A program made the translations under genes and the position numbers. 64,000 nucleotides of DNA from an uncultured Mycoplasmatota bacterium (lineage in GTDB: Bacteria > Bacillota_I > Bacilli_A > RF39 > UBA660): assembly GCA_900547775.1 (NCBI GenBank), contig URHW01000001.1, forward strand, positions 1 to 64,000, in the 5' to 3' direction. Under the pieces are notes generated by a model. It was not told the origin of the DNA. It was given only the letters and a program-made list of their open reading frames with translations, and ran no database searches. Below are positions 10,271 through 19,251 of the stretch, piece by piece. How positions within the stretch are numbered: the stretch's first letter is position 1; each line of letters opens with the position of its first letter.

Positions 10271-11503
10271 TTATACTCCCTTTCTATATAGTGGATGACT
10301 ACTTGTTAATCTTAATACTTGTTTTCTTAAATTATCTAAAACTTCTTCATTATCTTTATTTCTTAAAGCCTCAATTATTATGATACCAACTTCCTCAAAG
10401 TCCTCAGTGGTAAATCCTCTCGTAGTCATTGCTGGAGTCCCAATTCTTAACCCTGATGTTTTAAATGGACTTTCAGTATCATTTGGTATGGTATTTTTAT
10501 TAGTTGTAATATTAATTTTATCTAAAATAGTTTCAGCTTCCTTACCAGTTATTCCAAAAGAAGATTTCACATCAATAAGCATTAAGTGATTATCGGTACC
10601 ACCAGAAATAACTTTAACCCCATTATTAATAAATGTTTTACTTAATGCTTTAGCATTTTTAATTATATTTGTAGTATAGTCTTTAAAACTAGGTTCCATT
10701 GCTTCATAGAAACATTGTGCTTTAGCAGCAATAACATGCATAAGTGGTCCACCTTGTATTCCTGGAAAGATTGTTTTATTAATCTTAGTTATAATCTCCT
10801 CATCATTAGTTAAGATTAGTCCACCTCTAGGTCCTCTTAAAGTCTTATGAGTAGTAGTCGTTATAACATCAGCATATGGTACTGGTGATGGATGAAGACC
10901 AGTAGCTACTAGCCCAGCAATATGTGCCATATCTACCATTAAATAAGCTCCAACTTCATTAGCTATCTCTCTAAACTTAGCAAAATCAATCATTCTTGAA
11001 TAAGCACTTGCTCCAGCAATAATCATTTTTGGTTTAGTTTCTAAAGCGATATTTCTTAATTCATTATAATCAATAATACCACTTTCTTTATCAACTGTAT
11101 AAGAAACAATATTATATTCCTTACCACTAAAATTCATCGGATGACCATGAGTTAAATGACCACCATTTGATAGGTCCATACCTAAAACGGTATCACCTAT
11201 ATTAAGCAAAGCCTTATATACAGCCATATTTGCTGATGATCCTGAGTGTGGTTGTACGTTAGCATATCTTACATGAAATAGCCTGCAAGCATAATCAATT
11301 GCTAAGTTCTCTATTTCATCAATATAAGTGCATCCTCCATAATACTTTTTACCAGGATAACCTTCAGCATATTTATTTGTTAAGATGCTTCCTTGTAGTT
11401 TCAAGATATCTTTTGATACATAGTTTTCACTTGCAATAAGTTCAATATTTTCTTCTTGTCTTTGTGTTTCCTTTCTTAGTAAACTTGATATTTTTCGATC
11501 CAT
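10271..11503 (-). CDS. glyA: serine hydroxymethyltransferase
   Basis: 410 aa. It converts serine and tetrahydrofolate to glycine and methylene-tetrahydrofolate, the cofactor used by ThyA next door. The PLP lysine is in [14 protein letters not shown], and [22 protein letters not shown] and DMAHIAGL are typical. Start and the ruvB stop share a base (TAATG), so translation is coupled. Confidence 0.98.
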   Translation of the reverse strand: MDRKISSLLRKETQRQEENIELIASENYVSKDILKLQGSILTNKYAEGYPGKKYYGGCTYIDEIENLAIDYACRLFHVRYANVQPHSGSSANMAVYKALLNIGDTVLGMDLSNGGHLTHGHPMNFSGKEYNIVSYTVDKESGIIDYNELRNIALETKPKMIIAGASAYSRMIDFAKFREIANEVGAYLMVDMAHIAGLVATGLHPSPVPYADVITTTTHKTLRGPRGGLILTNDEEIITKINKTIFPGIQGGPLMHVIAAKAQCFYEAMEPSFKDYTTNIIKNAKALSKTFINNGVKVISGGTDNHLMLIDVKSSFGITGKEAETILDKINITTNKNTIPNDTESPFKTSGLRIGTPAMTTRGFTTEDFEEVGIIIIEALRNKDNEEVLDNLRKQVLRLTSSHPLYRKGV

Positions 11504-12498
11504 TATAATAATCCTCCTTTAATGTGATTGTAACTTTTATCAGTAGCCATCCTTCCCCTAGGCGTCCTTTTTAAGAATCCTTCTTGCATTAGGTATGGCT
11601 CTACAACGTCTTCCAATGTAGAAACCTCTTCACCAATTGATGAAGCAATAGTTTCAACACCAACTGGTCCCCCATTAAATTTATAAATTAAACTCTCTAA
11701 ATACTCAATATCAATTTGATCTAAACCATAGTTATCTACTTTTAATCTATCTAAGGCTTCCATGGTTGTTTCTAAATCAATTTCTTCTAAGCCTTTTACC
11801 TGAGCAAAGTCTCTTACTCTTTTAAATAGTCTATTAGCAATTCTTGGAGTTTTACGGCTTCTTTTAGAAAGCTCAGCGGCTGCTTCTTTATTTATTTTCA
11901 TGTTTAAAACACGACTAGTTCTTTCAATTATTTTTTGAAGTTCCTCGTCTGTGTAATAGTTTAGTTTTGAAACGATACCAAATCTATCTCTTAAAGGAGC
12001 AGAGATATCACCTGCTCTAGTTGTGGCACCAACTAAGGTAAATGGTGGAAGGTCTATTTTGATGCTCCTGCTACTTCCTTCACTGCCAACAACTATATCT
12101 AATTCAAAATCTTCCATTGCCGGATATAAAATTTCCTCAATAAATTTAGGTATGCGGTGTATTTCATCTATAAATAAGACGTCTCCTGGTTCTAGCGTGC
12201 TTAAAACTGCTGCTAAGTCGCCGCTTTTTTCTAGAGATGGACCTGTAGTTGTTTTAATATTAGTACCAAGTTCGTTTGCAATGATGTGTGCTAAAGTTGT
12301 TTTACCTAGTCCAGGAGGACCATAAAGTAAGACGTGATCCAAGGCTTCATCTCTCATTTTAGCAGCCTCAACAAAGACACGAATATTTTCTTTTACTTCA
12401 TTTTGGCCAATATATTCATCTAAGACTTGGGGTCTTAATGTTTCTTCTAGATTATTATCACTAGGTAGTTCTTCGTTTGTTATTACTCTTTCTTCCAT
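11503..12498 (-). CDS. ruvB: Holliday junction branch migration helicase RuvB
   Basis: 331 aa AAA+ motor. Walker [13 protein letters not shown], Walker B LFIDEIHR, sensor VGATTRAG and arginine finger region PLRDRFG are present, followed by the winged-helix domain ending TPRGRMATD. Works with RuvA as a hexamer on recombination junctions. It directly abuts the HAD gene start. Confidence 0.98.
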   Translation of the reverse strand: MEERVITNEELPSDNNLEETLRPQVLDEYIGQNEVKENIRVFVEAAKMRDEALDHVLLYGPPGLGKTTLAHIIANELGTNIKTTTGPSLEKSGDLAAVLSTLEPGDVLFIDEIHRIPKFIEEILYPAMEDFELDIVVGSEGSSRSIKIDLPPFTLVGATTRAGDISAPLRDRFGIVSKLNYYTDEELQKIIERTSRVLNMKINKEAAAELSKRSRKTPRIANRLFKRVRDFAQVKGLEEIDLETTMEALDRLKVDNYGLDQIDIEYLESLIYKFNGGPVGVETIASSIGEEVSTLEDVVEPYLMQEGFLKRTPRGRMATDKSYNHIKGGLL

Positions 12499-13032
12499 TT
12501 AATTACTTCTTTCTATTATGTAGTTTGCTATATCTAGCCAGTTACTAAAAATTAAATGTTTACTTTCTTTCTTTTCGCTTGTATACCAAATAGTTTGAAT
12601 GCCATATTCTTTTACTTCGTCCAAAACTTTTTCTTTATCGTCAATGAAGTATGATACATTTAATTCTTTAGCAATTTTCCCCTTTTTATTTTGTTTATAA
12701 TAGATTTCATCGTACGGTAAATCATATTTTTTTAGCATATCTATACTGGCTTTTTCATATTCATAGTCTAAATCATAACCACGAGCTGTAATAATTATAA
12801 TCTTAAAACCATGTTCTTTAAACATGTCAAAAGCTTCTTTTACAAATGGTTTTAATGTTAAATTGCTTTGAATATTATAGGCGTGTTTTTCTAAAAATGC
12901 TTTAACGTCTTTATTTTTAATATCATCGCAGTAGTCATTAAATTTCAAGTTTGGTGCATATTTTTTTACATATTTATATGCCTCGTCATGCGTATTTGTT
13001 ATTGTTTCGTCTATATCTATACCAATTACCAT
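12499..13032 (-). CDS. HAD-superfamily hydrolase (5'-nucleotidase-like)
   Basis: 177 aa. HAD motif I is GIDIDETITNT, motif II IIIITARG, and motif IV YFIDDKEKV. The nucleophile Asp and acid Asp are both present, so it should be an active phosphatase. The size and N-terminus match small NT5C/YorS-like nucleotidases. It lies between ruvA and ruvB, an insertion relative to the usual ruvAB pair. The substrate is unknown; a nucleotide is plausible given thyA and dfrA in the operon. Confidence 0.8.
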   Translation of the reverse strand: MVIGIDIDETITNTHDEAYKYVKKYAPNLKFNDYCDDIKNKDVKAFLEKHAYNIQSNLTLKPFVKEAFDMFKEHGFKIIIITARGYDLDYEYEKASIDMLKKYDLPYDEIYYKQNKKGKIAKELNVSYFIDDKEKVLDEVKEYGIQTIWYTSEKKESKHLIFSNWLDIANYIIERSN

Positions 13033-13035
13033 GAG

Positions 13036-13584
13036 CTACCTCAACATTAATTTTAATGCTTCCTTTATTTGATTTTCGATGCTTAATTCAGAATCTACTT
13101 TAGGTAAGACTTTCTTAATATCAGCACTTTTATATCCAAGGTTAAGTAAAACCTCAACAAGTTCTTCATTACTACTTGTACTTGTAACTTCAATATTAAT
13201 TTTGCCTTTTAGATCTAAGATAATTTGTCTTGCTAGTTTATCACCAACTTTAGGAAATTTAGTTAAATAAAGGATATTTTCTCTATCTATGGCATCGATA
13301 ATTCCACTTACTGAACCAGATGCAAACATTGGTAAGGCTGTTTTTGGGCCTAAACCTTTTACTGCAATTAGTCTTAAAAATAACTCTTTTTCGTCCATAC
13401 TTTTAAACCCATACAATGAATTTTCACTTTCTGTTATATTTTGATAAGTATATACAGTGTATTCTTTACCTATCTCGTATGAGTATGGGTTTGCAACATA
13501 GATAATATAACCAATGCCATTATTTTCTAAAATTATATGATTACTTGTTAAATATTTTACGCTTCCTATTATGTATCCGAACAT
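13036..13584 (-). CDS. ruvA: Holliday junction DNA-binding protein RuvA
   Basis: 182 aa, slightly short for the family (about 200). OB-fold N-terminus MFGYIIGSVKYLT, then helix-hairpin-helix regions around LRLIAVKGLGPKTAL and LTKFPKVGDKLARQII, and a small C-terminal RuvB-contact domain (EELVEVLLNLGYKSADI). First gene of the operon behind the promoter at 13602-13630. Confidence 0.97.
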   Translation of the reverse strand: MFGYIIGSVKYLTSNHIILENNGIGYIIYVANPYSYEIGKEYTVYTYQNITESENSLYGFKSMDEKELFLRLIAVKGLGPKTALPMFASGSVSGIIDAIDRENILYLTKFPKVGDKLARQIILDLKGKINIEVTSTSSNEELVEVLLNLGYKSADIKKVLPKVDSELSIENQIKEALKLMLR

Positions 13585-13601
13585 TGTTTATCACCACTCC
13601 A

Positions 13602-13630
13602 ATTATAACATGATGCGTATCTTTAACCAA
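13602..13630 (-). promoter_or_regulatory. sigma-A-type promoter of the ruvA-HAD-ruvB-glyA-thyA-dfrA operon
   Basis: On the minus strand TTGGTT, 17 bases, TATAAT. The predicted start is about 10 bases before the ruvA ATG region, after which a GGAGTGGTGAT ribosome site follows. Confidence 0.75.
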
Positions 13631-13713
13631 GAATATTTGGAAAGTTTTAAAAATTTATTAACAACTTTGATTAGTTTTGAGTAAACTATAGTAGATACAA
13701 AGGAGGTATTAAC

Positions 13714-13911
13714 ATGTATTACTACGGATACAATGGTGGTTATAATGGAATGAATACTCCATATAACCCTTGTTACAATACTGGTTATGTTGGAAACACT
13801 AATGGTGGATACGGACTAGGTGCTGCTTTATGGATCGTATTATTTATTCTTTTAGTAATTATTATTGGTGCTGGATGGTCTTGGGGAAACAACAATAACG
13901 GAAACATCTAA
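13714..13911 (+). CDS. YjcZ-like small Tyr/Gly/Asn-rich membrane peptide
   Basis: 65 aa. A Tyr-Gly-Asn-rich first half (MYYYGYNGGYNG) is followed by one hydrophobic helix (ALWIVLFILLVIIIGAGW) and a short Asn tail. This is the layout of the YjcZ family, annotated in Bacillus as sporulation-associated. It has an excellent ribosome site (AAAGGAGGTATTAAC-ATG) and its own terminator, so it is a monocistronic gene. Role unknown; family membership is by pattern. Confidence 0.75.
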   Translation: MYYYGYNGGYNGMNTPYNPCYNTGYVGNTNGGYGLGAALWIVLFILLVIIIGAGWSWGNNNNGNI

Positions 13912-13939
13912 AAAAGGAAGCCTTCGTGGTTTCCTTTTT
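13911..13939. terminator. bidirectional terminator between the YjcZ-like gene and argS
   Basis: AAAAAAGGAAGCC, TTCG loop, TGGTTTCCTTTTT. T tracts lie on both strands, so it can serve both convergent genes. Confidence 0.85.
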
Positions 13940-15656
13940 ATATTTTATCTGGAACATCTATTGCTAGGATGTCTAGTAAGTATTTGTTTGTTTCATAAAC
14001 TAATTTTGTTAAAACTAGTAAGCTTTCTTTAGTTTCAGCATCTTTTTCAGTTAGTACTTCACAATTAGAGTATAGAGCATTAAATGAACTTGTTAGCCTG
14101 TATAAATACTCACAAATTTCATTTAATGAGCGTGATGCAAATGATTTTTCTAAAGTATTTCTTAAGTTTATAATATTCATAATAATATTTCTTTCATAAG
14201 TAGAAGATATCTTATGATATTTTTTATATTCTATCTCACATTTATTTAGTAGTGATTTCATTCTTACCGTACTATAAAGTAGATATGTACCTGTTTTACC
14301 ATTAATATCACTAAACTTCACAGGATCAAAAACATAATCACTCGTTCTATTAGGAAGAAGATCTGCATATTTAATAGCAGCAATTGCTAATTTATAAGCA
14401 AGCTCATCTTTATCTTCTTCTTTAATATTATCTTTAATTACTTTTCTAGTTTCATCTTTAACTAAGTCTATTAGTTTTCTTAGAGGCATTACTCCACCAT
14501 CTCTAGTTTTAAATGGCTTTCCATCTGGCCCATTCATAGTTCCAAACCCAAACCATTCTAAACTTATATCTTTTGATACTAGATTAGTTTTATATGCTGC
14601 TCTAAACGCTTGAACAAAATGTAATTCTTGACGAATATCAGTTAAATAGAAATACTTTTGTGCATCAAATCTTTTAATTCTTGAGTAAAGAGTTGCTAAT
14701 TCTGTAGTATCGTATAATACTCCACCATTACTTTTAATAAGAATAACTGGTGGCATTTCTTTTTTATCAGTTTCTTCCTTAACATCAATGATAGTAGCTC
14801 CATCACTAATTTGTGTATAATTTCCTTTTTTAAAGTAATCTAAAAGTTCTGGAATATACTCATCAGCATCCCTCTCACCTTCATATAAATCAAACGTAGC
14901 ATTAAGCATATGATAGATATCCTTGATATCATCTATTGCAATGCTCGTAAATGCCTCATATAATTCATAGATTCCTTTTTCTTTATTTTGTAATTTTCTA
15001 GTAAACTCACGAGCTTCTTCCATATAGGATTCATCCTCTTTAGCTTTAGTACTTGCTAGAGGATAAATATCATATAAATCTTCTAAACTTACTGGACTTT
15101 CCTTTGGATAACTATCTAAATTAGGATTAAAGAAATCTAATTCTGGATATCTATGCTTAATTTCACATATGATAAGTCCCATAGGTCTACCCCAGTCTCC
15201 AAAGTGAACATCACTAATAGTCTTATATCCTACTGCTTCACATAATCTTTTTAAAGCCTCACCAATATTTGGACTACGCAAGTGTCCCGCATGAAGTGCT
15301 TTTGCAACATTTGCTCCACCATAATCCAAAAAGATAGTTTCATCAGTATCTATTTTATATGTATTTATATCAAAATTATTATTTACTTCATTCATGTAAC
15401 TAACAAGAAATTCATCACTTAAAGTTAAGTTTACAAAGCCATTTGCATTAGTTACATTCTTGAAATTTTTATTATCTTTTAATTTTTCAACTATTTCATC
15501 AGCTATCATTACTGGACTTTTATGATATACCCGTGCTAAATTGAAAGCTCCATTAAACTGATAATCACCCAAATCAGGTCTATTACTTACAGTTACCTTA
15601 GCGTTTTCATATCCTAAATCACTAAGGATTTTTTCAATCTCTAAAATTATATTCAT
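13938..15656 (-). CDS. argS: arginyl-tRNA synthetase
   Basis: 572 aa, a typical length. Class I aminoacyl-tRNA synthetase: the HIGH-like motif is GGANVAKALHAGHLRS (HAGH), and the region replacing KMSKS is MNGPDGKPFKTRDGG, which lacks the usual lysines as in many ArgRS. The N-terminal Add1 domain and C-terminal DALR anticodon-binding domain (TYLLYSTVRMKSLL onward) are present. Monocistronic; the terminator overlaps its end. Confidence 0.98.
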   Translation of the reverse strand: MNIILEIEKILSDLGYENAKVTVSNRPDLGDYQFNGAFNLARVYHKSPVMIADEIVEKLKDNKNFKNVTNANGFVNLTLSDEFLVSYMNEVNNNFDINTYKIDTDETIFLDYGGANVAKALHAGHLRSPNIGEALKRLCEAVGYKTISDVHFGDWGRPMGLIICEIKHRYPELDFFNPNLDSYPKESPVSLEDLYDIYPLASTKAKEDESYMEEAREFTRKLQNKEKGIYELYEAFTSIAIDDIKDIYHMLNATFDLYEGERDADEYIPELLDYFKKGNYTQISDGATIIDVKEETDKKEMPPVILIKSNGGVLYDTTELATLYSRIKRFDAQKYFYLTDIRQELHFVQAFRAAYKTNLVSKDISLEWFGFGTMNGPDGKPFKTRDGGVMPLRKLIDLVKDETRKVIKDNIKEEDKDELAYKLAIAAIKYADLLPNRTSDYVFDPVKFSDINGKTGTYLLYSTVRMKSLLNKCEIEYKKYHKISSTYERNIIMNIINLRNTLEKSFASRSLNEICEYLYRLTSSFNALYSNCEVLTEKDAETKESLLVLTKLVYETNKYLLDILAIDVPDKI

Positions 15657-15774
15657 AAAAATCCCTTCCTTTAAGATATAATATCATACTTTTATTATAA
15701 ATCAAACTAAAAGTGCACTTATTTATAGAAAAATGCAGATTTTAAAAGTCTGCAAACCCGTATAAATAAAGGGC

Positions 15775-15803
15775 TTGCGCTAAATTAACGATTATGCTAT
15801 TAT
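15775..15803 (+). promoter_or_regulatory. promoter of toxin-like copy 1
   Basis: TTGCGC, 17 bases, TATTAT with an extended TGC before the -10. The predicted transcript starts close to CTTGAAGAGTACTATG. Confidence 0.7.
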
Positions 15804-15863
15804 ACCTTCTTGAAGAGTACTATGTTAGGCTTCTCCCTTTTAAAAAAGAAGGGAGTGATGCGT

Positions 15864-15952
15864 ATGAAACAGTTAAAATCTATTTTAGTAAACTTATTAT
15901 CACATTAGTCCTTTTATTTATTTTAAAGATAGCATTTGTTATATTTAAATAA
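15864..15952 (+). pseudogene. frameshifted type I toxin-like hydrophobic peptide, copy 1
   Basis: Compared with copy 2, one base is missing after codon 8 (TTTTAG-TAAACTT versus TTTTAGATAAACTT). The open frame therefore ends after 14 residues (MKQLKSILVNLLSH, stop at 15906-15908). Restoring the base gives a 29-residue peptide nearly identical to copy 2, ending at 15952. Promoter, ribosome site and antisense RNA are still present. It looks like a recently disabled duplicate. Confidence 0.75.
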
Positions 15953-16037
15953 AAAAGAAGCTACTAACATTACCTGTTAAGTAGCTTCAAAAGTAACACT
16001 GGAGAAGCCTAACTTTCAGGGGTTAGTGCTCTTCCTT
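15951..16037 (-). ncRNA. candidate antisense antitoxin RNA, copy 1
   Basis: The minus-strand promoter at 16044-16073 would start a transcript near 16037. It would run through hairpin GGAAGAGC...GCTTCTCC and end at terminator GAAGCTACT...AGTAGCTTC (15957-15988) followed by TTTTTT. The ~87-base RNA is complementary to the 3' end of the toxin mRNA. Confidence 0.65.
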
Positions 16038-16043
16038 AAATTA

Positions 16044-16073
16044 ATTATACTACAAAGTGCTTATATTATACAA
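16044..16073 (-). promoter_or_regulatory. promoter of antisense RNA, copy 1
   Basis: On the minus strand TTGTAT, 18 bases, TATAAT. Confidence 0.65.
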
Positions 16074-16135
16074 GCACTTTTTCTCTTAAAAAAATGCAGA
16101 TTTTAAAAGTCTGCAAACCCGTATAAATAAAGGGT

Positions 16136-16164
16136 TTGTGCTAAATTAATGATTATGCTATTAT
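16136..16164 (+). promoter_or_regulatory. promoter of toxin-like copy 2
   Basis: TTGTGC, 17 bases, TATTAT with extended TGC; the same layout as copy 1. Confidence 0.7.
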
Positions 16165-16224
16165 ACCTTCTTGAAGAGTACTATGTTAGGCTTCTCCCTC
16201 TTAAAAAAGAAGGGAGTGATGTAT

Positions 16225-16314
16225 ATGAAACAGTTAAAATCTATTTTAGATAAACTTATTATCATATTAGTCCTTTTATTTATTTTAAAAATAGCATTTA
16301 CTATATTTAGATAA
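16225..16314 (+). CDS. 29-residue hydrophobic peptide, type I toxin-like (intact copy 2)
   Basis: The peptide starts MKQLKSILDKL, then has a run of Ile/Leu/Val/Phe (residues 11-28) and ends with Arg: one short membrane helix with a basic N-terminus, as in type I toxins of the Fst, TxpA or Ldr kind. An in-frame ATG lies two codons upstream, but the GGGAG site fits this ATG better. The ribosome site can be hidden by CTCCC upstream. The gene sits in a tandem repeat with a convergent antisense RNA. It does not carry the classic Fst sequence, so any family name would be a guess. Toxicity is inferred. Confidence 0.7.
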   Translation: MKQLKSILDKLIIILVLLFILKIAFTIFR

Positions 16315-16404
16315 AAAAAGAAGCTACTAACATTACCTGTTAAGTAGCTTCAAAAGAAAATATTTCCGGAGAAGTCTAACTTTCAGGGGTTAGTGCTCTT
16401 CCTC
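16313..16404 (-). ncRNA. candidate antisense antitoxin RNA, copy 2
   Basis: Predicted from the minus-strand promoter at 16411-16440 to terminator hairpin 16320-16351 plus a T tract. It starts with a GGAAGAGCACTAACCCC hairpin close to that of copy 1. Complementary to the end and 3' region of the copy 2 mRNA. Confidence 0.62.
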
Positions 16405-16410
16405 AAATTA

Positions 16411-16440
16411 ATTATACTACAAAATGCTTTAACTATTCAA
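16411..16440 (-). promoter_or_regulatory. promoter of antisense RNA, copy 2
   Basis: On the minus strand TTGAAT, 18 bases, TATAAT. The -35 lies inside the last codons of uvrC, so uvrC transcription may read into the antisense RNA. Confidence 0.6.
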
Positions 16441-18217
16441 GTTCTTTTGTTTTCTTATCTTCATCCATGTCTTTCAAATAAGTCATAAGTTTATTAGTTA
16501 CATCAGGTGGCAAAATTTTATTTAATTCCTCAGTGCTAGCTTCTTTTATTTTTTTAACACTACCAAAAGTTTTAATAAGTTCTTTTCTTCTCTTTTCCCC
16601 TATTCCAGGAATATTATCAAGTATGCTTTGAATCGAACCTTTTGATCTTATTTGTCTGTGATAATTAATCGTATATCTATGAACTTCATCTTGCATACGT
16701 GTTAGATAATGAAATAAATTACTAGTTCTATCAACATCATAAATCTCTAAAGTATCTCCATCTAACAAGTCATTAGTTCGATGCTTATCATTTTTTACTA
16801 GTCCACATACTTTGATATTTAAGTTTAATTCTTCTAAGATTTCTTTAGCTGCTCTAATTTGAGTTATACCACCATCAACTAAGATAAGATCTGGTAAATC
16901 TTTTTCTAGAAGAGCCCTGTAATACCTACGATATATGACTTCTTTCATAGTATGATAATCGTCATTTTTATCTACCATTACTTTGTATTTACGATATTTA
17001 TTTTTGTCTGGAGAGCCATCAACAAAGACAACCATTCCCGATACGGCAAATGAACCAAAAAGGTTTGAGTTATCAAAGATATCAATTCTTTTGATTTTCA
17101 TTCCAAGTAAGTGTTCTAATTCTTCATTAGCTCCCTCAGTTTTACTTATTTGATTTTCAATTCTTTTAAAATTATTTTCTAAATTAATAATAGCATTTTC
17201 TTTAGCCATCTTTAATAATTTATATTTAGAACCTTTAGTTACCTTAATAAACTTTGTATCTATTATTTCTTTAAGAACTGTTTCATCTATCTCATCTGGG
17301 ATAAGTATTTGTTTAGGTATTTCTCTTTTGTTATAGAATAAAGCAATAAGATACTCTATTTCATTTAGATAATCATCCGTTACCGGTTCAATTTCTGTAT
17401 AATTACCAACTAATTTGCCTGCTCTTATATACAGAAATTCTAATGATATAAAACCATTTATAAAAGCATAATTAATAACATCTAAATCTTCTTTGGCAGT
17501 AAGCTCTACCTTTTGTTTCTCTAAAACAATATTCATATAATCTAGTTCTTTTTTTAGTTCTAAAGCCATCTCATAGTTCATATTTTCTGAATAATAATTT
17601 ATTTTTTCTTTTAGTTTATTTTTAATAATATCTTCGTTACCTCTTAAAAATGAGATTATTTCATTTTCCATATTTATAATATCTTCTGAATTTACGTGTT
17701 TGGTGCAGTACCCTAAACATTCATGAATGTGATAATAAAGACAAACTTCTTTAGGCATGCCTTCACATTTTTTAAGAGGATATAATCTATTAATAAGGTT
17801 TACAATTCTTCTTGCTGCATAAGCATTTACATATGGACCAAATAAAATCTTATCTTTGCTTTTCTTGACTTTAAGGTATCTTACTACTTTTAAAGATGGA
17901 AATGGTTTTCTAGTATACTCAATATAAGGATAACTTTTATCATCTTTAAGCAAAATATTATACTTAGGATTATATTTTTTAATAAGATTTATCTCTAAAA
18001 TAAATGACTCTAGCTCAGTATTAGTAACAATATATTTAAAGTATGCTATGTTACTAATCATTTTAGCTGTTTTGCCAGTATGAGTTCCACGAAAATAAGA
18101 ACTTAAACGTTTCTTTAAGTTTTTAGCTTTACCTACATAGATGACCGTATCACTTTCATCATACATTTGGTAAGATCCAGGTTTATTCGGTACTAATTTA
18201 AGTTCTTCTTTAAACAT
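16433..18217 (-). CDS. uvrC: excinuclease ABC subunit C
   Basis: 594 aa from the ATG at 18217 (MFKEELKLVPNKPGSYQMYD). A longer frame to 18274 exists but adds 19 non-homologous residues. The chosen start follows GTGTGATT. The N-terminal GIY-YIG nuclease (VIYVGKAKNLKKRLSSYF), a UVR motif around 200-240, the RNase H-like endonuclease region (IDIFDNSNLFG) and a C-terminal helix-hairpin-helix (LDNIPGIGEKRRKELI) are in order. It makes both incisions in nucleotide excision repair with UvrAB. Confidence 0.97.
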   Translation of the reverse strand: MFKEELKLVPNKPGSYQMYDESDTVIYVGKAKNLKKRLSSYFRGTHTGKTAKMISNIAYFKYIVTNTELESFILEINLIKKYNPKYNILLKDDKSYPYIEYTRKPFPSLKVVRYLKVKKSKDKILFGPYVNAYAARRIVNLINRLYPLKKCEGMPKEVCLYYHIHECLGYCTKHVNSEDIINMENEIISFLRGNEDIIKNKLKEKINYYSENMNYEMALELKKELDYMNIVLEKQKVELTAKEDLDVINYAFINGFISLEFLYIRAGKLVGNYTEIEPVTDDYLNEIEYLIALFYNKREIPKQILIPDEIDETVLKEIIDTKFIKVTKGSKYKLLKMAKENAIINLENNFKRIENQISKTEGANEELEHLLGMKIKRIDIFDNSNLFGSFAVSGMVVFVDGSPDKNKYRKYKVMVDKNDDYHTMKEVIYRRYYRALLEKDLPDLILVDGGITQIRAAKEILEELNLNIKVCGLVKNDKHRTNDLLDGDTLEIYDVDRTSNLFHYLTRMQDEVHRYTINYHRQIRSKGSIQSILDNIPGIGEKRRKELIKTFGSVKKIKEASTEELNKILPPDVTNKLMTYLKDMDEDKKTKELE

Positions 18218-18283
18218 ATTAATCACACTACTATTATTACACATTTTCGTTTTATTTAAAAGAAAAAAACTCATATATATGAG

Positions 18284-18793
18284 TTAGCATTTTATACCAG
18301 CATTACCTTTATATGTTTTACCGGTTTTAGTTAAAGTATACTTGTTGTCTTTTAAAGTAACTTTGATTTCATCGCCTTGGTTAAATTCTTTACTATCACA
18401 ATCATTGTTAATGTAGAACAAGGCATTATCTTCAACTTTATATCCATTATATGGAACGTTGTCATACCCAGACATAAGAGTCATCGATAAATCTAAAACA
18501 TCTTGATAATTCTTTTTATCTTTTGTTGAAACTATTTTTAATGTTTGATAGTCATCTTCCGGATCAATAAATACTGCATAATATTCGTTGCCTGCTGAAT
18601 CTGTTGTTATTAGTTTTCTTGTTTCTTTATTAGATTCTTTTTTATTGGTAGTAGTGGTAGAAGAAGAATTATTATTCTTTGAATCACTACCCTTTTTATT
18701 AGTAACTAATATGTATATTAATAAACAGCTAAGAAGAACAATTATGATTACTAAAGCAAATATAAGAAGATTTTGTTTTTTATTATTATTCAT
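18284..18793 (-). CDS. membrane-anchored extracellular protein, unknown
   Basis: 169 aa from the second ATG at 18793, which fits GGAAA spacing better than the ATG two codons upstream. A membrane helix (LLIFALVIIIVLLSCLLIYIL) is followed by a Ser/Thr/Asn/Lys linker with TTTT and a small compact domain of about 100 residues with paired cysteines (NDCD and the C-terminal IKC). No family recognised. It probably shares the uvrC transcript. Confidence 0.65.
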   Translation of the reverse strand: MNNNKKQNLLIFALVIIIVLLSCLLIYILVTNKKGSDSKNNNSSSTTTTNKKESNKETRKLITTDSAGNEYYAVFIDPEDDYQTLKIVSTKDKKNYQDVLDLSMTLMSGYDNVPYNGYKVEDNALFYINNDCDSKEFNQGDEIKVTLKDNKYTLTKTGKTYKGNAGIKC

Positions 18794-18829
18794 ACGCATT
18801 TCCTTTCTATTTTTGATTATAGCATATTT

Positions 18830-18858
18830 TTGACAAATAAAATATCTTATAATATACT
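18830..18858 (+). promoter_or_regulatory. strong sigma-A promoter of the yigZ-like gene
   Basis: TTGACA, 17 bases, TATACT. The predicted start near 18865 leaves a leader of only about nine bases before the ATG at 18874. Confidence 0.75.
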
Positions 18859-18873
18859 TTTGATGTGATATTT

Positions 18874-19224
18874 ATGAAATTATTAAATGAATCTTTAATT
18901 ATAGAAAAGAAGTCTAAATTTATTGGAATGCTTTATGAAATTGACAGTAAGGAAGAAGTTTTATCTATTTTAGATAGTGTTAAATCTAATAACAAAGGAT
19001 ACAGACATATTCCATATGCCTATTATCTTAAGAATACCGCATCAAAAAGTGATGATAAAGAACCAGGTGGCATTGGAATGAGCTTTCTAAATATTCTAGA
19101 ACGAAATAAACTAGATAATCATCTACTATTAGTAGTTAGGTATTATGGTGGTACAAAATTAGGTGCTTCTAATTTACTTAGAACATATAGCAAAGCTGCA
19201 AATAATTGCATTAATAAAGATTAG
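18874..19224 (+). CDS. YigZ/IMPACT-family protein (short form)
   Basis: 116 aa. It contains the UPF0029 IMPACT signature: SDDKEPGGIGMSFLNILE and VVRYYGGTKLGASNLLRTY. Normal bacterial YigZ is about 200 aa with a second DUF1949 domain, which is missing here; the frame simply stops after the first domain. IMPACT proteins in eukaryotes bind GCN1; the bacterial role is unclear. Start at 18874 chosen over the GTG at 18865 because GTGAT can act as ribosome site. Confidence 0.85.
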   Translation: MKLLNESLIIEKKSKFIGMLYEIDSKEEVLSILDSVKSNNKGYRHIPYAYYLKNTASKSDDKEPGGIGMSFLNILERNKLDNHLLLVVRYYGGTKLGASNLLRTYSKAANNCINKD

Positions 19225-19251
19225 TAACATATACTTTACTAGGTGATTTAT

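Larger units (their letters stand above)
15730..16430. repeat. tandem duplication (two copies, 361-base period) carrying a toxin-like peptide gene
   Basis: This fills the 776-base gap between argS and uvrC. Copies at about 15730-16060 and 16091-16430 are highly similar base for base. Each copy holds, in order: a TGCAGA/TCTGCA hairpin, a rightward promoter, a 5' segment GAAGAGTACTATGTTAGG, a GGGAG ribosome site partly inside a CTCCC/GGGAG hairpin, a tiny ORF, a terminator hairpin facing left, an inverted copy of the 5' segment, and a leftward promoter. Confidence 0.92.

Noticed and set aside
11881..12325. Long plus-strand open frame opposite ruvB
   Set aside because: Shadow of ruvB codon usage; no ribosome site and no recognisable product.
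15730..16430. Insertion sequence or CRISPR array
   Set aside because: There is no transposase, no terminal inverted repeat with target duplication, and only two long units without spacers.
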